Positions 1 to 7,436 of a DNA stretch of 14,714 bases are shown in pieces. The notes beneath the pieces were generated by a model, which had not been told where the DNA came from, did not search any database, and saw only the letters and a list, made by a program, of their open reading frames with translations. Made by a program: the position numbers and the translations under genes. Source of the stretch: UBA7398 sp963978235 (GTDB taxonomy: Bacteria > Actinomycetota > Actinomycetes > Nanopelagicales > Nanopelagicaceae); the NCBI GenBank assembly GCA_963978235.1, contig CAXBQM010000023.1, positions 1 to 14,714 on the forward strand, read 5' to 3'. Position 1 is the stretch's first letter, and each line of letters begins with the position of its first letter.

Positions 1-2021
1 CTCAATGACTTAGAGATATCGCGAGTTCCAAGGTTTGTCGTCATGATGATGACCGTGTTCTTGAAATCAACTACTCGCCCTTGCGCATCAGTCAATCGAC
101 CATCTTCAAGGACTTGAAGTAGTGAGTTGAAGATATCTGGATGTGCTTTTTCAATTTCATCAAAGAGCACAACCGAGAACGGTCTGCGACGAACTTTCTC
201 AGTAAGTTGTCCACCCTCGTCATAACCAACATAACCAGGAGGTGCGCCAAAGAGGCGAGACGCGGTGTGCTTCTCGGAGTACTCCGACATATCTAATTGG
301 ATAAGTGCGTCTTCATCTCCGAAAAGGAAGCTAGCAAGTGTTCGAGAGAGTTCAGTTTTTCCTACGCCAGAAGGTCCGGCGAAAATAAATGAACCACCTG
401 GACGTCGTGGATCTTTCAAACCAGCACGGGTACGGCGGATTGCTTGTGAAAGCGCTTTAATCGCTTGATTTTGACCGATGACACGACGATGAAGTTCGTC
501 TTCCATACGGAGTAATCGAGCGGTTTCAGCCTCAGTTAATTTAAATACCGGAATACCTGTGGCGGTAGAGAGAACTTCGGCAATAAGTTCTTCATCAACT
601 TCAGCAACAACATCGAGGTCGCCGGCTTTCCACGACTTTTCGCGATCTGCTTTCTCAGCGATAAGACTTTTCTCCTTATCGCGAAGTGATGCTGCCTTCT
701 CAAAATCTTGGCCATCAATCGCTGATTCTTTCTCACGGCGAACGTTGGCAATGCGATCATCAAATTCACGAAGTTCTGGCGGCGCCGTCATGCGACGAAT
801 ACGCAGTCTCGATCCCGCTTCATCAATAAGATCAATCGCCTTATCTGGCAAGAACCGATCCGAGATATATCGATCAGCAAGAGTTGCTGCTGCTACTAAC
901 GCATCATCACTAATTGAAACTTTGTGATGGGATTCGTAACGATCGCGAAGCCCTTTGAGAATTTCAATGGTGTGGGCTACTGAAGGTTCAGCAACCTGAA
1001 TTGGTTGGAAACGACGCTCGAGCGCAGCATCTTTTTCAAGATGTTTGCGGTATTCATCAAGTGTGGTTGCGCCAATTGTCTGGAGCTCACCACGCGCCAA
1101 CATTGGTTTCAAAATACTTGCTGCGTCGATTGCTCCTTCGGCAGCTCCAGCGCCTACGAGTGTATGAATTTCATCGATGAAAAGAATAATGTCGCCACGA
1201 GTACGAATCTCTTTCAAAACTTTCTTCAACCGCTCTTCGAAATCTCCGCGATAGCGACTGCCTGCGACCAGCGCGCCTAAATCCAGTGAATAAAGCTGTT
1301 TGTCTTTCAGCGTTTCTGGAATGTCACCTTTAACAATTGCTTGCGCGAGACCTTCAACAACCGCAGTCTTTCCAACGCCAGGTTCACCAATAAGTACAGG
1401 ATTATTTTTTGTACGTCGCGAGAGAACTTGCATCACTCGCTCAATCTCTTTTTCACGACCAATAACTGGATCGAGTTTTCCTTCACGTGCAGCTTGCGTG
1501 AGATTTCGCCCGAATTGATCGAGTACGAGCGAAGTAGATGGTTGACCTTCAGCAGGTCCACCAGCTGCAACCGCTTCTTTTCCTTGATAGCCAGAGAGAA
1601 GTTGGATTACTTGTTGACGCACTCGATTGAGATCTGCTCCAAGTTTTACGAGTACTTGCGCTGCGACGCCTTCACCTTCGCGAATCAAACCAAGAAGAAT
1701 ATGTTCGGTGCCAATGTAATTGTGCCCAAGTTGTAGCGCTTCACGAAGTGAGAGTTCTAGAACTTTCTTTGCTCGCGGAGTAAAAGGAATATGACCTGAT
1801 GGAGCTTGTTGGCCTTGACCAATAATTTCTTCGACTTGAGAGCGAACTGCTTCAAGTGAGATTCCGAGTGACTCTAATCCTTTTGCGGCAACGCCTTCGC
1901 CTTCGTGGATAAGGCCAAGGAGAATATGTTCGGTACCGATGTAATTGTGATTGAGCATGCGCGCTTCTTCCTGGGCTAAGACCACGACTCGGCGAGCTCG
2001 ATCGGTAAAGCGCTCGAACAT
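1..2021 (-). CDS. clpC: ATP-dependent Clp protease ATP-binding subunit ClpC (3' end cut by window edge)
   Basis: This is a class I AAA+ unfoldase that feeds substrates to the ClpP peptidase. About 673 residues are visible, and the family is usually 810-850, so the C-terminal part is off the left edge. Read from ATG at 2021, it begins MFERFTDRARRVVVLAQEEA. Two Clp-N repeats fill roughly residues 1-145, each with a NYIGTEHILLGLI motif. The first AAA module has Walker A GEPGVGKT near 211-218 and Walker B FIDEIH near 281-286. A UVR-type coiled middle domain near 410-455 marks ClpC rather than ClpA or ClpB. The second module has GPSGVGKT near 547-555, GAPPGYVGYDEGGQLTE, and FDEIEKAH near 617-624. 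The visible end is NLGTRDISKSL, as in actinobacterial ClpC1. A strong ribosome site AAGGAG (2030-2035), 8 nt upstream, fixes the start. It is the only gene here with a long leader, which fits separate regulation. Confidence 0.97.
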   Translation of the reverse strand, partial: MFERFTDRARRVVVLAQEEARMLNHNYIGTEHILLGLIHEGEGVAAKGLESLGISLEAVRSQVEEIIGQGQQAPSGHIPFTPRAKKVLELSLREALQLGHNYIGTEHILLGLIREGEGVAAQVLVKLGADLNRVRQQVIQLLSGYQGKEAVAAGGPAEGQPSTSLVLDQFGRNLTQAAREGKLDPVIGREKEIERVMQVLSRRTKNNPVLIGEPGVGKTAVVEGLAQAIVKGDIPETLKDKQLYSLDLGALVAGSRYRGDFEERLKKVLKEIRTRGDIILFIDEIHTLVGAGAAEGAIDAASILKPMLARGELQTIGATTLDEYRKHLEKDAALERRFQPIQVAEPSVAHTIEILKGLRDRYESHHKVSISDDALVAAATLADRYISDRFLPDKAIDLIDEAGSRLRIRRMTAPPELREFDDRIANVRREKESAIDGQDFEKAASLRDKEKSLIAEKADREKSWKAGDLDVVAEVDEELIAEVLSTATGIPVFKLTEAETARLLRMEDELHRRVIGQNQAIKALSQAIRRTRAGLKDPRRPGGSFIFAGPSGVGKTELSRTLASFLFGDEDALIQLDMSEYSEKHTASRLFGAPPGYVGYDEGGQLTEKVRRRPFSVVLFDEIEKAHPDIFNSLLQVLEDGRLTDAQGRVVDFKNTVIIMTTNLGTRDISKSL

Positions 2022-2029
2022 CTCTATTA

Positions 2030-2035
2030 CTCCTT
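2030..2035 (-). promoter_or_regulatory. clpC ribosome binding site
   Basis: On the minus strand, AAGGAG lies 8 nt before the clpC ATG. It is among the strongest Shine-Dalgarno matches in the window and settles the clpC start. Confidence 0.8.
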
Positions 2036-2060
2036 ACTTAACTACAACTGACTTAACTAC
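2036..2060 (-). repeat. Short tandem repeat in the clpC leader
   Basis: The 10-mer GTAGTTAAGT (minus strand) occurs twice, at 2051-2060 and 2036-2045, with a 15-nt period. The second copy runs directly into the AAGGAG ribosome site. It could be a small duplication or a paired binding site in the leader. No function can be assigned from sequence alone. Confidence 0.5.
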
Positions 2061-2148
2061 CTGTGACCTCGACCCTGAGCCTATAACGCTTACCCAAGAG
2101 GTGCGAAGCGAATATTGAGCACTGGATTTAGGGGTATCTGGCTGGTCT

Positions 2149-2184
2149 AACCGCAAAATCTGGCGGTTTATGCCCGAAATTTCG
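2149..2184 (-). other. Palindrome and inverted repeat downstream of argA
   Basis: CGAAATTTCG at 2175-2184 is a perfect 10-bp palindrome. Next to it, AACCGC (2168-2163) and GCGGTT (2154-2149) form a 6-bp stem around an 8-nt loop. On the minus strand the stem is not followed by a run of T, so it is not a convincing intrinsic terminator. It could be a weak terminator, an operator or chance. Confidence 0.3.
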
Positions 2185-2190
2185 AGGTAT

Positions 2191-2691
2191 TTAGAGAAGT
2201 TTGAGCATGCGGGTATTGCCGAGCGTATTGGGCTTAACGCTCTCTAGGTCAAGAAATTCGGCGATACCTTCATCATAAGACCGGAGTAATTGTTGATACA
2301 CATCAGGATCAACCGGCGCACCATGTATTTCGGTAAATCCATGACGTCCGAAAAAATCTGTTTCAAATGTCAAACAGAACAATCTCTTCACGCCAACTTT
2401 TTTTGCTCGATCCATAATATTTTCAAGAATTTGATGTCCAACGCCTTGACCACGAAACTTTTCGACAACTGCAACAGTGCGAACTTCGGCTAAATCTTCC
2501 CACAACACATGCAGTGCACCGCAGCCAACGACGCTCTCGCCATCAACCGCGACAACAAATTCCTGCACATCTTCATATAACGTTACTGTTTCTTTTGATA
2601 GAAGTTTTCTCTGTAAAGAATATTGATCGATAATTTGTCTAATAGCCTTCACGTCGCCAGTTCTTGCTGGGCGAATTTGTATAACACTCAT
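2191..2691 (-). CDS. argA: Short GNAT-type amino-acid N-acetyltransferase (N-acetylglutamate synthase, ArgA)
   Basis: The 166-residue product is a single GNAT domain. The acetyl-CoA loop is RGQGVG at residues 80-85. The family signature blocks are LYEDVQEF, VVGCGALHVLWEDLAEVRTV, LTFETDFFGRHGF and a closing GNTRML. These match the short ArgA type known from Mycobacterium tuberculosis Rv2747, which makes N-acetylglutamate from acetyl-CoA and glutamate or glutamine. That is the first step of arginine synthesis. There is no amino-acid kinase domain, unlike the long enterobacterial ArgA. The ATG lies 2 nt after the lysS stop with no clear ribosome site, so translation is probably coupled to lysS. 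No other arginine gene is in view. The main uncertainty is substrate, since a GNAT of this size could act on another amino acid. Confidence 0.88.
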   Translation of the reverse strand: MSVIQIRPARTGDVKAIRQIIDQYSLQRKLLSKETVTLYEDVQEFVVAVDGESVVGCGALHVLWEDLAEVRTVAVVEKFRGQGVGHQILENIMDRAKKVGVKRLFCLTFETDFFGRHGFTEIHGAPVDPDVYQQLLRSYDEGIAEFLDLESVKPNTLGNTRMLKLL

Positions 2692-2693
2692 CG

Positions 2694-4187
2694 TTATATT
2701 TCTTCGGGCTTCACTAATGGAAAGAGAATAGTCTCTCGAATTCCTAAACCAGTAAGTGCCATTAGTAATCTATCGACGCCCATACCCATTCCACCCATTG
2801 GAGGCATTCCAAATTCCATCGCTCGTAAGAAATCTTCATCTAGTTGCATCGCCTCTAAATCACCTTTAGCCCCAAGTTTTGCTTGATCAACTAGTCGCTC
2901 ACGTTGAATTACTGGATCTACTAATTCTGAATAGCCCGTTGCTAATTCAAAACCATCGATATACAAATCCCATTTCTCAGCCACACCTTCTTTTTCACGG
3001 TGGGCACGCACAAGTGGTGAGGTATCGACGGGGAAACCTTTGACGAAAGTTGGTGTATTGAGATTTCCTTTATAAATATGCTCAAAAATCTCTTCAGCGA
3101 GCTTGCCGGTTATCCATTGCGGATCAATCTTGATACCCAGTTTGAGCCCAATTTTCTTCAGTTCTTCGTATGGAGTTAATGCGGTGACAACTTCTCCAAC
3201 GCCTTCAGAGATTGCGGTGAAAAAATCAACTTCGCGCCATTGCCCACCTAAATCGCTCTCACGACCATCGTGATGGAGAACGACATGTGAACCAGCGACG
3301 GCAAACGCTGCTTCTTGCACAAGTTCTCGAGTCAAAGTTTGCATGGTGTTCCAATCACCATAAGACCAATACGACTCAATCATCGCAAATTCGGGTGAGT
3401 GACTTGAATCTGCTCCTTCGTTTCGAAAATTACGATTGATTTCAAAAACTCGCTCTAAGCCACCAACCACACATCTTTTGAGAAAGAGTTCGGGAGCGAT
3501 TCGTAAAAAGAGTTCCATGTCATATGCATTGGAATGTGTTTTGAATGGTCGCGCAGCTGCACCACCATGCATTACTTGCAACATTGGAGTTTCTACTTCG
3601 ATAAATTCACGCTTGTTAAAAGAATCTCGAAGTGCGCGCATCACGGTTGGTCTAATACGCGCATTTGTTCGCGCTTCTGGTCGAACAATTAAATCTACAT
3701 AGCGCATTCGAACGCGGGTCTCTTCTGAGAGAGGTTTATGTTCTACTGGCAATGGACGAAGTGACTTTGCGGCAATTTGATAACTATTTGCAAGAATTGA
3801 TAATTCACCGCGCTTAGAAGTGATGACCTCGCCTGTAACGCTAACGATGTCCCCAAGGTCAACTTCTGATTTCCAAGAATCAAGAATTTCCTGCCCGACT
3901 TTATCCAACGAAAACATTGCTTGGAGTTCGGTGCCATCACCTTCGCGAAGGTTCGCAAAACAAAGCTTGCCAGTATCACGTTTAAAAATAACTCGGCCAG
4001 TGACGCTTTCGATGATTCCTGTCTTTACATCGATTGGTAGATCACGATGCTTATTTCGAATCTGTAACAGCGTTGTAGTTCGAGGAACGGCGACTGGGTA
4101 AGCCTCGCTACCTTTGGCGAGAAGTGCGGCTCGCTTTTCACGGCGAATTCGCATCTGTTCTGGTAAATCTTCCTCAATCTCGCTCAT
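2694..4187 (-). CDS. lysS: Class II lysyl-tRNA synthetase
   Basis: This cytosolic enzyme charges tRNA-Lys with lysine using ATP. Its 497 residues are the normal length for bacterial LysS. An anticodon-binding OB fold spans about residues 58-142 (SVTGRVIFKR through the RGELSILA strand). Motif 1 ends at EVETPMLQ (197-204), motif 2 is RVFEINRNFRNEG (246-258), and motif 3 is GMGMGVDRLLM (466-476). The lysine-pocket signatures HSPEFAMIESY and DLYIDGFELATGYSEL are also present. There is no N-terminal membrane (LysX/MprF) domain, so this is the plain synthetase. The start ATG is 12 nt beyond the coaX end, with only a poor GGGGA purine run before it. Lysine synthetase next to coaX and upstream of clpC is the usual actinobacterial arrangement. 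In many relatives lsr2 follows lysS; here argA does. Confidence 0.97.
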   Translation of the reverse strand: MSEIEEDLPEQMRIRREKRAALLAKGSEAYPVAVPRTTTLLQIRNKHRDLPIDVKTGIIESVTGRVIFKRDTGKLCFANLREGDGTELQAMFSLDKVGQEILDSWKSEVDLGDIVSVTGEVITSKRGELSILANSYQIAAKSLRPLPVEHKPLSEETRVRMRYVDLIVRPEARTNARIRPTVMRALRDSFNKREFIEVETPMLQVMHGGAAARPFKTHSNAYDMELFLRIAPELFLKRCVVGGLERVFEINRNFRNEGADSSHSPEFAMIESYWSYGDWNTMQTLTRELVQEAAFAVAGSHVVLHHDGRESDLGGQWREVDFFTAISEGVGEVVTALTPYEELKKIGLKLGIKIDPQWITGKLAEEIFEHIYKGNLNTPTFVKGFPVDTSPLVRAHREKEGVAEKWDLYIDGFELATGYSELVDPVIQRERLVDQAKLGAKGDLEAMQLDEDFLRAMEFGMPPMGGMGMGVDRLLMALTGLGIRETILFPLVKPEEI

Positions 4188-4199
4188 AGTCCCCGAAGT

Positions 4200-4976
4200 C
4201 TAGCGATTGCGTTCGTGTACGAGTCGAAGTCCTATCAATGTCAGGTCTGGTTCGTGATAATCAATAGTTTCACTAATTCCAAGTACTAATGGCGCAAGTC
4301 CACCCGTCGCAATCACTGATATTTCTTCACTGCCAGGGTAATCAGCATCGAGCACTTCAATAATGCGATTGACCAAACCATCTACCTGTCCAGCAAATCC
4401 ATAAATAGTTCCGGATTGAAGCGCTTCCACAGTGTTCTTTCCGATGACAGACCGAGGTAAGACCAGTTCAACTTTTCGCAATTGCGCTGCACGTTGCGCC
4501 AATGCGTCGACAGAGATTTCAATACCTGCAGCGAGCGCGCCGCCTAAAAATTCACCTTTCGGTGAGACCACGTCAAGATTAGTTGACGTTCCAAAATCAA
4601 CAACGATACATGGACCGTTTTTTCCATATAAAGAATGAGCAGCGAGCGTATTAACAATGCGATCGGCACCAATCTCTTTTGGATTATCTACCAGAAGAGG
4701 TACGCCTGTTTTCACGCCGGGTTCAATAATTGTCGTTGGGATATCGGATAAGTAATGAGAAATCATTGTCCGTAATTCACGAAGGACTGCCGGAACTGTT
4801 GAACATACCGCGAGACCCGTGAGTTCAAATCCATCGATCAGTGATCGATAAAGCAACCAGAGTTCATCTGCCGTGTCTCGTGGATCAGTTTTTACCCGCC
4901 AGGATTGAACCAGTCTTTCTTTGTCGAATAAACCGAGAACTGTGTTTGTATTTCCAACGTCAACGGTAAGTAGCAT
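4200..4976 (-). CDS. coaX: Type III pantothenate kinase
   Basis: CoaX phosphorylates pantothenate to 4'-phosphopantothenate, the first committed step of CoA synthesis. It belongs to the ASKHA fold and is unrelated to E. coli CoaA. The product has 258 residues, normal for the family. Visible motifs are the N-terminal phosphate loop DVGNTNTVLGLFD (6-18) and the pantothenate-binding GADR (103-106). The second phosphate motif is VDFGTSTNLDVV (126-137), where D127 is the expected catalytic aspartate. GEFLGGALAAGI (141-152) and the adenosine motif VIATGGLAPLV (221-231) follow. The ATG lies 2 nt past the nadC stop. Its ribosome site AAAGGA (4982-4987) is formed by the last codons of nadC, which implies tight coupling. 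With panC upstream, two steps of the vitamin B5-to-CoA route share one transcript. Confidence 0.96.
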   Translation of the reverse strand: MLLTVDVGNTNTVLGLFDKERLVQSWRVKTDPRDTADELWLLYRSLIDGFELTGLAVCSTVPAVLRELRTMISHYLSDIPTTIIEPGVKTGVPLLVDNPKEIGADRIVNTLAAHSLYGKNGPCIVVDFGTSTNLDVVSPKGEFLGGALAAGIEISVDALAQRAAQLRKVELVLPRSVIGKNTVEALQSGTIYGFAGQVDGLVNRIIEVLDADYPGSEEISVIATGGLAPLVLGISETIDYHEPDLTLIGLRLVHERNR

Positions 4977-4978
4977 CG

Positions 4979-5824
4979 TTATCCTTTCGAACTTTCGTAA
5001 AAATCAAGACCGATATCAAGTATTGGAGCAGAATGAGTAAGCGCTCCGACTGCTAAATAATCGACGCCAGTTTCGGCATACTCTCGAGCGCTCTCAAGAG
5101 TTAAACCACCTGATGCTTCTAATTTTGCGCGACCATTAGTTATTTTTACTGCTTGCTGACATTGTTCTGGTGTCATATTGTCTAAAAGAATCAATTGTGC
5201 GCCCGCTGCTAATGCGACCGTGAGTTGCTCGAGCGTATCTACTTCAACTTCTACTTCGAGGTTCGGGAATCGTTGAGCAACCGCGGCGACTGCTTGCGCA
5301 ATATCGCCTGCAGCAGCGATGTGATTATCTTTAATCAGCGCCGCATCACTTAATGACATCCGATGATTTTCGCCACCGCCCATTTGGACCGCATATTTTT
5401 CAAGCACGCGTAAACCAGGAGTAGTTTTTCTAGTATCCCGAATTACTGCCTGCGTACCTGCAATAACTTTCACCCATTGTGCTGTCAGCGTTGCAATTCC
5501 GCTCAGGTGACAAAGAAAGTTAAGTGCGGTGCGTTCGGCTAGAAGAATTGATCGAGTGTTTCCGGAAACCTGAAGAAGAATATCTCCAGAGTTGATGTGA
5601 GAACCATCGTCATTAATAATTTGAATATTGGTAATGCCACACTTATTGAGCGTTTCTATTGCAAGAGGTATACCTGCCACAACGCCAGATTTTCGGGCTC
5701 GAAACTGCGCCTGCGAAATGTGTTGCTCGGAAATTGTTGCTACTGATGTGACATCTTCACCGCCAGCGAGATCTTCTTCAAGAGCGCGCGTCACTGCTGA
5801 ATTAATTATCGATTGCGTTAACAC
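4979..5824 (-). CDS. nadC: Nicotinate-nucleotide pyrophosphorylase (quinolinate phosphoribosyltransferase)
   Basis: NadC converts quinolinate and PRPP to nicotinate mononucleotide, with loss of CO2, in de novo NAD synthesis. The 281-residue length is typical. Catalytic blocks are RDTRKTTPGLRVLEKYAV (129-146), GGGENHRMSLSDAALIKDNHI (149-169, holding H154, R155 and K165), EVEVDTLEQ (192-200), LLDNMTPE (213-220), and the phosphate-binding EASGG (236-240) and AVGALTHS (258-265). The start is GTG at 5824, giving a 23-nt overlap with nadB. A ribosome site close to consensus, GGGGGTGA, lies just upstream inside nadB and supports this start over an in-frame GTG at 5794 that has none. The upstream neighbour NadB makes iminoaspartate. 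NadA, which links the two, is not in the window. Confidence 0.96.
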   Translation of the reverse strand: MLTQSIINSAVTRALEEDLAGGEDVTSVATISEQHISQAQFRARKSGVVAGIPLAIETLNKCGITNIQIINDDGSHINSGDILLQVSGNTRSILLAERTALNFLCHLSGIATLTAQWVKVIAGTQAVIRDTRKTTPGLRVLEKYAVQMGGGENHRMSLSDAALIKDNHIAAAGDIAQAVAAVAQRFPNLEVEVEVDTLEQLTVALAAGAQLILLDNMTPEQCQQAVKITNGRAKLEASGGLTLESAREYAETGVDYLAVGALTHSAPILDIGLDFYESSKG

Positions 5825-7436
5825 GAGTCACCCCCACCGTTTCAAAACTCGATCGCCACGTGCCATCCGGGTTGATCCTTTGGTGAATTCGCTTCAACCA
5901 ATCAATCTCTTGTTTTGGAAAATCTTCTCGCCAATGGGAGCCTCGAGATTCTTCACGTAACAAAGCCGATAAAACAATTGCTTTCGCCAAGTAATAGAGA
6001 TTTGTTGTCTCCCAAGAATCAATAAATGCATCGTTACTTGTAAATAACGATAATTTTTCTAGCGTTGTCAGTGTCTCTTCAAGCGATGTTTTCGAACGCA
6101 CAACTCCTGCACCTCGAGACATGGCCTGCTGAATAGCGCTTCGAATTACGGGATCTAGCAAGATTGTTGGTTCGCCAGATTCATAGGGCTCTGAATAGTC
6201 GACCAGATTATTGGCGATATCTTCGGCAATTCTCGCTGCAAAAACTAAACCTTCGAGGAGTGAATTCGATGCCAGACGATTTGCGCCATGCGCTCCAGTA
6301 CAGGCGCTTTCGCCACATACATATAGTTGTTTTACGGTGCTATGCCCGTTGAGGTCGACACGTACTCCGCCTGATGCGTAATGAGATGCAGGTGAAACGG
6401 GAATGAAATCCTTTCGAGGATCAATTCCGTAACTCATGCACGATGCAAAAATAGTTGGAAAACGTTCTTCGAAATCTCTTACTTTTGTCGCATCAAGCCA
6501 AACATATTTGCTTTCAGAATTTAACATCTGACGACTTATTTCTTTCGCAACGATGTCACGAGGTGCAAGGTCGGCCAATGGGTGAACCGATTTCATAAAT
6601 GCTTCACCTTTGTGATTTCGCAAAATTGCGCCTTCACCACGTACCGCTTCGCTTATAAGTGGTTGTTGGCCACGAGATGAACCACCAATCCACAAAACGG
6701 TTGGGTGAAACTGAATAAATTCGACATCAGCAACTTCTGCTCCGGCTCGTAATGCCAGCGCTACGCCGTCACCCGTGGAAACGGATGGATTTGTGGTTTG
6801 CGAATACACCTGTCCAAGTCCGCCTGTAGCAACAACTACTGCACGCGATAACGCACGGCCAACTCCATCTCGCGAACCTTCGCCTATAACGTGAAGAGTT
6901 ACACCGCAAACAACTCCATCTTTGTTTTTTAGCGCATCAATAACAAGTGCATTCTCAACTATCTCAATTCCTGGATCATCATTCACCGCTGCAAGAAGTG
7001 CTCGGGAAACTTCTGCACCGGTTGCATCGCCACCGGCGTGCAATATTCGATTACGTAAATGTCCACCTTCGCGTGTTAACGCAATCTCGCCAGTTTCTGA
7101 ACGATCAAATTTTGCGCCACGTGCAATGAGTTTTCTTACCGCTTCCGGGCCCTCAGTTACCAACACCCGAACTGCTTCCTCATCACATAAACCGGCACCG
7201 GCTACAAGTGTGTCTCGCTCATGTTCTTCTGGCGAATCACCTGGTCCAAGCGCCGCCGCAATTCCACCTTGTGCCCACTTGGTTGAACCGGCATCTATTA
7301 ACGATTTAGTCACCAAAAGCACTGATAAATCATGGGAACGAATTTGCAGCGCTGTCGTTAATCCCGCAACCCCCGAACCAATAACAATGACATCGGCCTT
7401 GGCAGTCCAACCAGGTTGTGGCGCACGTAATTTCAT
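5802..7436 (-). CDS. nadB: L-aspartate oxidase
   Basis: NadB is a flavoenzyme that oxidises L-aspartate to iminoaspartate, the first step of de novo NAD synthesis. The product has 544 residues, within the family range. The FAD dinucleotide loop is GSGVAG (20-25) in a beta-alpha-beta unit. It is followed by STKWAQGGIAAA (51-62), which contacts FAD, and HAGGDATG (133-140). Residues matching the E. coli NadB active site are present: H244 in FHPT, R293 in APRD, H352 in ASHYASGG and R387 in ANRLASNSLLEG. A C-terminal helical domain runs from about 425. These residues separate it from succinate dehydrogenase or fumarate reductase flavoproteins, which share the fold. The ATG overlaps the panC stop by 4 nt (ATGA) and no separate ribosome site is visible, so it is probably translated by coupling. 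Confidence 0.97.
   Translation of the reverse strand: MKLRAPQPGWTAKADVIVIGSGVAGLTTALQIRSHDLSVLLVTKSLIDAGSTKWAQGGIAAALGPGDSPEEHERDTLVAGAGLCDEEAVRVLVTEGPEAVRKLIARGAKFDRSETGEIALTREGGHLRNRILHAGGDATGAEVSRALLAAVNDDPGIEIVENALVIDALKNKDGVVCGVTLHVIGEGSRDGVGRALSRAVVVATGGLGQVYSQTTNPSVSTGDGVALALRAGAEVADVEFIQFHPTVLWIGGSSRGQQPLISEAVRGEGAILRNHKGEAFMKSVHPLADLAPRDIVAKEISRQMLNSESKYVWLDATKVRDFEERFPTIFASCMSYGIDPRKDFIPVSPASHYASGGVRVDLNGHSTVKQLYVCGESACTGAHGANRLASNSLLEGLVFAARIAEDIANNLVDYSEPYESGEPTILLDPVIRSAIQQAMSRGAGVVRSKTSLEETLTTLEKLSLFTSNDAFIDSWETTNLYYLAKAIVLSALLREESRGSHWREDFPKQEIDWLKRIHQRINPDGTWRSSFETVGVTRVNAIDN

Larger units (their letters stand above)
2022..2190 (-). other. argA-clpC intergenic region, probable clpC leader and promoter region
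   Basis: This 169-nt stretch is the only sizeable non-coding gap. Read in the clpC direction it holds, in order, a short palindrome (2175-2184), a 6-bp inverted repeat (2149-2168), a tandem repeat (2036-2060) and the clpC ribosome site. A weak promoter candidate is TTCGCA (2107-2102), an 18-nt spacer, and TAGGCT (2083-2078); the -35 matches poorly. I see no HspR (HAIR) or CIRCE element. I also see no clear ClgR site, although clpC is under ClgR in several actinobacteria. The gap cannot hold an lsr2-sized gene, and no small ORF with a good ribosome site is apparent. That it carries the clpC promoter is an inference from its length. Confidence 0.5.

Noticed and set aside
265..1736. Several plus-strand open frames of 67-131 codons opposite clpC
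   Set aside because: All are antisense to a conserved ClpC reading frame that accounts for the DNA; none resembles a protein family.
2149..2168. Inverted repeat after argA as an intrinsic terminator
   Set aside because: It has only a 6-bp stem, and no T run follows on the minus strand.
2170..2250. Small plus-strand ORF starting ATG at 2170
   Set aside because: It has about 26 codons, overlaps the argA 3' end in antisense, has no convincing ribosome site and resembles nothing.
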